Positions 5,556 to 9,325 of a DNA stretch of 9,325 bases are shown piece by piece. The notes under the pieces are model-generated. The model saw only the letters and a program-made list of their open reading frames with translations, was not told the origin of the DNA and searched no databases. The translations under genes were made by a program, and so were the position numbers. The first letter of the stretch is position 1. The number at the start of each line of letters is the position of its first letter. Source of the stretch: Caldithrix sp. (GTDB taxonomy: Bacteria; Zhuqueibacterota; Zhuqueibacteria; Oceanimicrobiales; Oceanimicrobiaceae); assembly GCA_004357015.1 (NCBI GenBank), contig SMXE01000205.1, positions 1 through 9,325 on the forward strand, in the 5' to 3' direction.

Positions 5556-8500
5556 TTATTTCAGCAGCAACATGCGCCGGGACAGCCGGAAGTTGTCGCC
5601 GGCTTCCAGTTGAAAAATGTAGATACCGGACGAAGCCTGGCGCCCGAAAGCGTCTTTGCCGTTCCACTGCACGCTGTAAACGCCTGCCTGCTGTGCGTCA
5701 TCCACCAGGGTGCGAACCTCCTGGCCGAGAATATTGAATATTCGCAGCGTCACACGCGAGGCCTCGGACAATTGATACTTGATGGTGGTTTCCGGGTTGA
5801 ACGGATTCGGGTAGTTCTGCTGTAAACCAAAGCTTTCCGGCACGGCTGCGCCGGCATCGTCCCCAACGCTGGTGACGTTGTCTTCTTCAACGTCGATGTC
5901 AACACTCTCAGCATCCTGCCCGTTACCGACTACGACGGTTATGGCGCTTTCTTCGCTGGTGCCGCCGAAATAGCCATCTGCATATCCGGGCGCAGTGGCT
6001 TCAATCTTGTACTCGCCAGCCGGCAAATCAGCAAGGATGTAGACACCGTTGGCGTCCGTCACTGCACTCACCTCAACACCGCCATCCAGCCGGGCATGCA
6101 CCATCACGCCTTCCACCGGCGTATTGGTGTTGGCAGAGCGAATTCGCCCGCGCACTGCGTAGATACCGTGGCGGTCACTCGGTCTCAGACCAAAACTGAT
6201 GCCGGCCGTAACCTGGTCAGAACCGATGATGACCGGGTCGGCATTGGCAAAACGGAAGGCATCGCGATAAAACTCGCCGACAAACCCTTCAGCCCAGGCA
6301 AAGACGAAGTACCGTCCTGCCGGCAGATCCGTCAGCCGGTAGAATCCATTCGGGCCGGTGAACGTTATGTGCGGCTGGCGGAGCGTGGGCGAAACCGCAA
6401 TGATTACCGCGCCTTCGATGGGCGCCTCATCCCGGTCGGAAACAACCCGGCCTGCCATGGTTCCACGCAGGTCCACCTGCGGCTCCAGATAGACGTTGAT
6501 GCCTGCGGTATCGTCGGGAGCTGTGACTTCGACCGGTGTGGCGTCGCCAGGATGGGAGGCATCTTCGTAAAACTCCGGAAAGAACCCTTCGGCGATGACC
6601 TGGACCAGATAGCTACCGCTCGGCAGACCGCCGACTTTGTATGCACCTTGTTCGTTGGTGTAAGTCCTGCGATGACGGCCGGTATTCGAGTCGAAAACAC
6701 GCACCAGCGCTCTTGAAATCGGCAGGCTGTCCACACTCGAAGCGACCAGGCCAGAGATGCTGCCGCCGGTGACCAGAGTAAAATGAATGCTGTTAACAGC
6801 GGAGTTTTCTTCGACTTCAACAGGCGTGGCGTCCTGCTTTGTAGCCTTCTCTTGCCAGAACTCGGGCAAGTAGCGTTCGGCATTCGCAACTACATAATAC
6901 TTGCCGGCAGGCACATTCTCGATGGTGTAATTTCCGGATGAATCCGTCTTTGCACGGAAACCGGCGTCTGTGAGCGCCGCATCGAAGTGGACGTCCTCCT
7001 TGAAGGCCTCCACCACGGCCCCCGGAATCGGCTCCCCGGTGCTGCCGTTGGTAACTGTGCCTGAAATGGTGCTGCGCGGAATCAGCGAAAAATCGATGCC
7101 AGTAGAGTGAGAATCGGCTGCCACCACGACCGGAATCGCAAAAGCGACGTCTCTGAAGCCGTCATAGAACTCGCTGTTAAAGCCTTCAGCAGAGGCCTTC
7201 ACAATATATGCCCCTGGCCGAATCTGCAGGATGTACTCGCCGTTCTCGTTCGTGCGCGTTTCTTTCACGATGTCCCGGTCAGGGTGAAGGCCCACCGAGT
7301 TTAACGCGCCATAAGCCCTGATGTGTGCGCCGGCAATAGGGGATCCATCTACCTCGCTTGTGACCCTGCCGGTAATAGCACTGGAAGTGGCCAAAGCGAA
7401 ATCGATGCCATCGGTGGTGTTCGGCTCTGCCACCTCCACAAACTCCGCACCGCTGAATTCGGGAGAATCGTTAAAGTACTCGCCTTTATACCCGGAAATG
7501 TTCGCGTAAACCGCATACGATCCGGTTGGCAGCGACTCGATCAGATAGGAGCCATCTTCACCAGTGACTACATGCCTGGCAAAACGCGGATTGACCACCA
7601 GAAAGGCGACCACATGCGCCCCGGCAAGCTCTGAACTGTCGCTTTCGGTGTATATTGTACCGGCGATTTTGGCCCCTTCACTCAACCCGAAATTTTTGTC
7701 CGTCACCGTGTCCTCTTCGGCGATATTCAGTGGCGTCGCTTCCAGATAGTTGCGGGTGTCATCGTAAAACTCACCGATGAAGCCGCGGGCATGAGCGGTC
7801 AAAACATAAACGCCGGGGATGAGTTTCTCGATCAGGTAATTGCCCTGGGCGTCTGTCACGGCGTTGCGAATCCAACGAATTCGACCCAGACGAACCGCCC
7901 TGACAACTGCGTCCTGAAGAGGAAGATTCTCTGTATCGCTGAATACGTTGCCCGCAATCGCACCGGTAGCAGCCGGGCTTACGATAACATGTGCTTCACC
8001 GCGCAAGCGTAAGCCGTCGAATTCGACGTACGCAATCACTTTGCCGCGGCCGTCATGCTCGCCTGCCTGAAAAATACCGGCATCGTTGACTTTGCCGAGA
8101 TCCTCGGGCTTCACTTCCCAGCGCACAAACTGCGGCGGAATTTCCCTTTCAAAGTCGTGGCTCACCACGAATACTTTAAACTGTTTCGTCGCACCGGTGG
8201 GAACAACTGCCTCCTCGGGTAACACTATTACCCTGAACATCGGAGTCGGGTGCTTACCGATACGGATCACGATTTCTCTCACGATGGTGCGGTCACCGAT
8301 ATGAATAACCACGCGGATAACGGCCTCACCAAAATGGCGGCCAGCAATAAAGAAACCGTCATCCGTGATCGTTCCCATCGAATCAGGCTCAACTTCCCAG
8401 TTGATTTCATCAATTGCAGCCGGTGTGCGGCTATCGCCGGACAACGCAAAGGCAAAAGTCTCCAACTGAAGACCTTCACCCAAATCTACTTCAGCTTCAT

Positions 8501-8606
8501 CCGGAGTGACCAAAACATCTACGTCCTGGGCGCTCGCAGTGCTCAAGAACGCCGTACCGAGTGTAACGCCTAACAAAAGTATTAGAAAAAATTTCAACTT
8601 ATCCAT
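5556..8606 (-). CDS. Secreted multi-domain repeat protein: Ig-like, seven carboxypeptidase-regulatory-like repeats, C-terminal sorting domain
   Basis: The 1016-residue product begins with a clear signal peptide (MDKLKFFLILLLG..., cleavage probably STASA|QDV at 26/27). Two bacterial Ig-like domains follow (about 28-117 and 120-210; paired motifs INWEVEPDSMGTITDDGFF and VRWEVKPEDLGKVNDAGIF). Seven tandem beta-sandwich repeats of the carboxypeptidase-regulatory type fill about 214-910. The end (about 922-1016) is the FlgD-Ig-like/type-A sorting domain: NYPNPFNPETTIKY, IFNILGQEVRTLVD, SSGIYIFQLEAG and a final RRMLLLK. In Bacteroidota this domain directs cargo to the type IX secretion system and the cell surface; in KSB1- or Calditrichota-like bacteria the same domain is common, but the exporter is less well established. 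No enzymatic domain is visible, so a structural or adhesive surface role is inferred. ATG 8606 has GGAG 9 nt upstream, and the leader is structured (8623-8680). Confidence 0.92.
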   Translation of the reverse strand: MDKLKFFLILLLGVTLGTAFLSTASAQDVDVLVTPDEAEVDLGEGLQLETFAFALSGDSRTPAAIDEINWEVEPDSMGTITDDGFFIAGRHFGEAVIRVVIHIGDRTIVREIVIRIGKHPTPMFRVIVLPEEAVVPTGATKQFKVFVVSHDFEREIPPQFVRWEVKPEDLGKVNDAGIFQAGEHDGRGKVIAYVEFDGLRLRGEAHVIVSPAATGAIAGNVFSDTENLPLQDAVVRAVRLGRIRWIRNAVTDAQGNYLIEKLIPGVYVLTAHARGFIGEFYDDTRNYLEATPLNIAEEDTVTDKNFGLSEGAKIAGTIYTESDSSELAGAHVVAFLVVNPRFARHVVTGEDGSYLIESLPTGSYAVYANISGYKGEYFNDSPEFSGAEFVEVAEPNTTDGIDFALATSSAITGRVTSEVDGSPIAGAHIRAYGALNSVGLHPDRDIVKETRTNENGEYILQIRPGAYIVKASAEGFNSEFYDGFRDVAFAIPVVVAADSHSTGIDFSLIPRSTISGTVTNGSTGEPIPGAVVEAFKEDVHFDAALTDAGFRAKTDSSGNYTIENVPAGKYYVVANAERYLPEFWQEKATKQDATPVEVEENSAVNSIHFTLVTGGSISGLVASSVDSLPISRALVRVFDSNTGRHRRTYTNEQGAYKVGGLPSGSYLVQVIAEGFFPEFYEDASHPGDATPVEVTAPDDTAGINVYLEPQVDLRGTMAGRVVSDRDEAPIEGAVIIAVSPTLRQPHITFTGPNGFYRLTDLPAGRYFVFAWAEGFVGEFYRDAFRFANADPVIIGSDQVTAGISFGLRPSDRHGIYAVRGRIRSANTNTPVEGVMVHARLDGGVEVSAVTDANGVYILADLPAGEYKIEATAPGYADGYFGGTSEESAITVVVGNGQDAESVDIDVEEDNVTSVGDDAGAAVPESFGLQQNYPNPFNPETTIKYQLSEASRVTLRIFNILGQEVRTLVDDAQQAGVYSVQWNGKDAFGRQASSGIYIFQLEAGDNFRLSRRMLLLK
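5877..7967 (-). repeat. Seven tandem protein repeats of about 97-103 residues
   Basis: Within the 1016-residue protein, repeats start near residues 214, 312, 409, 512, 614, 712 and 812. Each opens with 'x-I-x-G-x-V' (GAIAGNVFS, AKIAGTIYT, SAITGRVTS, STISGTVTN, GSISGLVAS, GTMAGRVVS, YAVRGRIRS). Each continues with P-I/L-x-G-A-V, a 'T-x-x-x-G-x-Y-x-I-x-x-L-P-x-G-x-Y' core and a GFxxEFYxD-like block. The first six end in (A)-x-P-V-x-V plus 'TxGIxFxL'. The first three features fit carboxypeptidase-regulatory/transthyretin-like folds. The repeats are divergent at the DNA level, so this is an old duplication, not a recent expansion. Confidence 0.85.
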
Positions 8607-8615
8607 TGTACTAAT

Positions 8616-8680
8616 CTCCGTGCCGTTAAATCAATTTCGATTGACATTGTGAAAGCAAAGGGTTAGATTTGCTTTAACGG
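8616..8680 (-). promoter_or_regulatory. Structured 5' leader and ribosome binding site of the repeat-protein gene
   Basis: Read on the minus strand, three nested inverted repeats occupy 58 nt. P1 is CCGTTAAA (8680-8673) with TTTAACGG (8630-8623). P2 is AAAGCAAA (8675-8668) with TTTGCTTT (8659-8652) around TCTAACCC. P3 is TCAAT (8644-8640) with ATTGA (8635-8631) around CGAA. P1 and P2 share three A residues, so one must shorten when the other is full; with P1 at 5 bp the result is a three-way junction. The Shine-Dalgarno GGAG (8619-8616) lies 3 nt after P1 and 9 nt before the ATG. Every arm is a perfect match. I do not recognise a known riboswitch class; a regulatory role is inferred. Confidence 0.45.
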
Positions 8681-8713
8681 ACGGCCCTATTTGCTAAAAA
8701 GACTTCTTCACAC

Positions 8714-8783
8714 AGCCCCGTCTCATTAGGAAACCTTTCTCGAGGGCCAATTCAAGGAAAGTTTCCGCGGCAATGGCGGGGCT
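8714..8783. repeat. Large imperfect inverted repeat/hairpin
   Basis: Outer arms AGCCCCG (8714-8720) and CGGGGCT (8777-8783), and inner arms GGAAAC (8729-8734) and GTTTCC (8761-8766) extended by CTTTCT/AGGAAA with a bulge, form a hairpin of about 70 nt with one asymmetric internal loop. On the plus strand it is followed by TTATTTG. On the minus strand the nearest T run is about 16 nt further on (GTCTTTTT), so it is not a textbook terminator for the 8854 gene, although it sits where one would be expected. It could equally be a small palindromic interspersed element or part of the leader RNA of the gene at 8606. Confidence 0.5.
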
Positions 8784-8853
8784 TTATTTGTGCAACAACT
8801 TTCCGCTCAGGACGTGCTCACCTCCTTTCTCAATGCCACAAAGGTGGCGATGT

Positions 8854-9325
8854 TTAGTTTTTGGGAACATTTTTTAAACTCTTTCTCAGCAATTCAAATG
8901 AAACCTGGATGCCTTCGTTGGCGGCTGTGTAATTTCCCTTTTGGTAGGAATCGTACGACATTTGTCGAATATTTTTCGCGCTCTGCAAGAGCTGCAGGTT
9001 CCAGCTCTGTCCCGAATTCACGACGCGCTCTTCAGATTCAGCGATGGCCGCATCCAATTGGTTGAATCGAACCCGGAGTTGTTCGCCGGAATAATCACCG
9101 CTTTCCTTTGCGTCAAGAATACGCTCGGCGCGCGTCAGGAACCGTTGTGCCGCCAGGGTCGCCTCCAGCGCCACGCGCCTCATGCCTGAAGTCTCAGCCT
9201 GTTCGGCCTGGTTCACTGCCAAGCGCGCCATCTTGAGAAGAACGGCCGCGTCCTTCGGCGAATCCGGTGTAACCCTGCTTTGCACGGCAGCGATTTCCTG
9301 CACAGTATTTTGGATTTCGCGGGAA
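8854..9325 (-). CDS. C-terminal part of an alpha-helical protein of unknown function (5' end outside window)
   Basis: The frame is open from the right edge (SREIQNTVQEIAAVQSR...) to TAA at 8854, giving 156 visible residues. A GTG occurs at 9303, but the frame continues upstream of it with coding-like sequence and no ribosome binding site, so the true start is probably beyond the window. The segment is rich in Ala, Glu, Gln, Arg and Leu with helical periodicity: LLKMARLAVNQAEQAE, RRVALEATLAAQRFLTRAER, then LLQSAKNIRQMSYDSYQKGN and YTAANEGIQVSFELLRKSL. The last 'A...Y..GNYTAANEGIQVSFEL' resembles a TPR-like hairpin. No catalytic motif, signal peptide or membrane helix is visible in this part. 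It may be the helical tail of a larger envelope protein; I do not recognise the family. Confidence 0.75.
   Translation of the reverse strand, partial: SREIQNTVQEIAAVQSRVTPDSPKDAAVLLKMARLAVNQAEQAETSGMRRVALEATLAAQRFLTRAERILDAKESGDYSGEQLRVRFNQLDAAIAESEERVVNSGQSWNLQLLQSAKNIRQMSYDSYQKGNYTAANEGIQVSFELLRKSLKNVPKN

Noticed and set aside
4967..5737. 256-codon plus-strand ORF
   Set aside because: It runs antisense through the DUF1800 fragment and the sorting domain of the repeat protein. Its translation is Arg/Ser/Lys-rich with no recognisable domain, and it crosses the hairpin at 5497-5531, as expected of a shadow frame.
6096..6716. 206-codon plus-strand ORF
   Set aside because: It is antisense to repeats 5-7 of the large secreted protein. 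The codon pattern follows the minus-strand gene.
8790..9065. 91-codon plus-strand ORF (MQQLSAQDVLTSFLNATKV...)
   Set aside because: The start is not ATG. Most of the frame is antisense to the helical-protein gene, and I see no ribosome binding site or domain.

Overview
All recognisable genes lie on the minus strand. The best clue to the organism is the C-terminus of the large secreted protein, which carries the 'NYPNPFNPETTI ... LLLK' sorting domain. That domain is typical of the Fibrobacteres-Chlorobi-Bacteroidetes (FCB) superphylum and neighbouring candidate phyla such as KSB1, Calditrichota and Ignavibacteria. A predicted outer-membrane beta-barrel ending in Phe agrees with a Gram-negative envelope. 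The two clear promoters are of classical sigma-70 type (TTGACA / TACTAT and TTGACT / TATATT), not the Bacteroidota TAnnTTTG type, which favours an FCB-margin lineage over a true Bacteroidota. No species can be named from this window.

Layout, read in the direction of transcription (right to left). At the right edge is the 3' part of an alpha-helical gene of unknown function (8854-9325). An intergenic stretch follows with a large imperfect hairpin and a leader RNA that can fold as a three-way junction. Next is a 1016-residue secreted protein with two Ig-like domains, seven carboxypeptidase-regulatory-like repeats and the C-terminal sorting domain (5556-8606). Then come a hairpin, the broken 5' end of a DUF1800-type gene (5200-5457), a short possible membrane peptide (4993-5109) and a 562-residue predicted outer-membrane barrel (3295-4983), closed by a good terminator.

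The left third is housekeeping. A strong promoter drives serB (two ACT domains plus a HAD phosphatase domain), with selA 11 nt behind it. SerB makes L-serine, and SelA converts seryl-tRNA(Sec) to selenocysteinyl-tRNA(Sec), so the pair links serine supply to selenocysteine synthesis and shows that the host encodes selenoproteins. A tRNA-Phe(GAA) gene with its own promoter and terminator follows. The window ends in the first 49 codons of a membrane-anchored, probably DUF4105-like protein.

The parts most worth a second look are: the same-frame chain of interrupted reading frames at 4983-5457, including an in-frame TGA in a genome that has selA; the structured leader in front of the repeat protein; and the repeat protein itself. 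I found no clear undescribed defence or mobile system.
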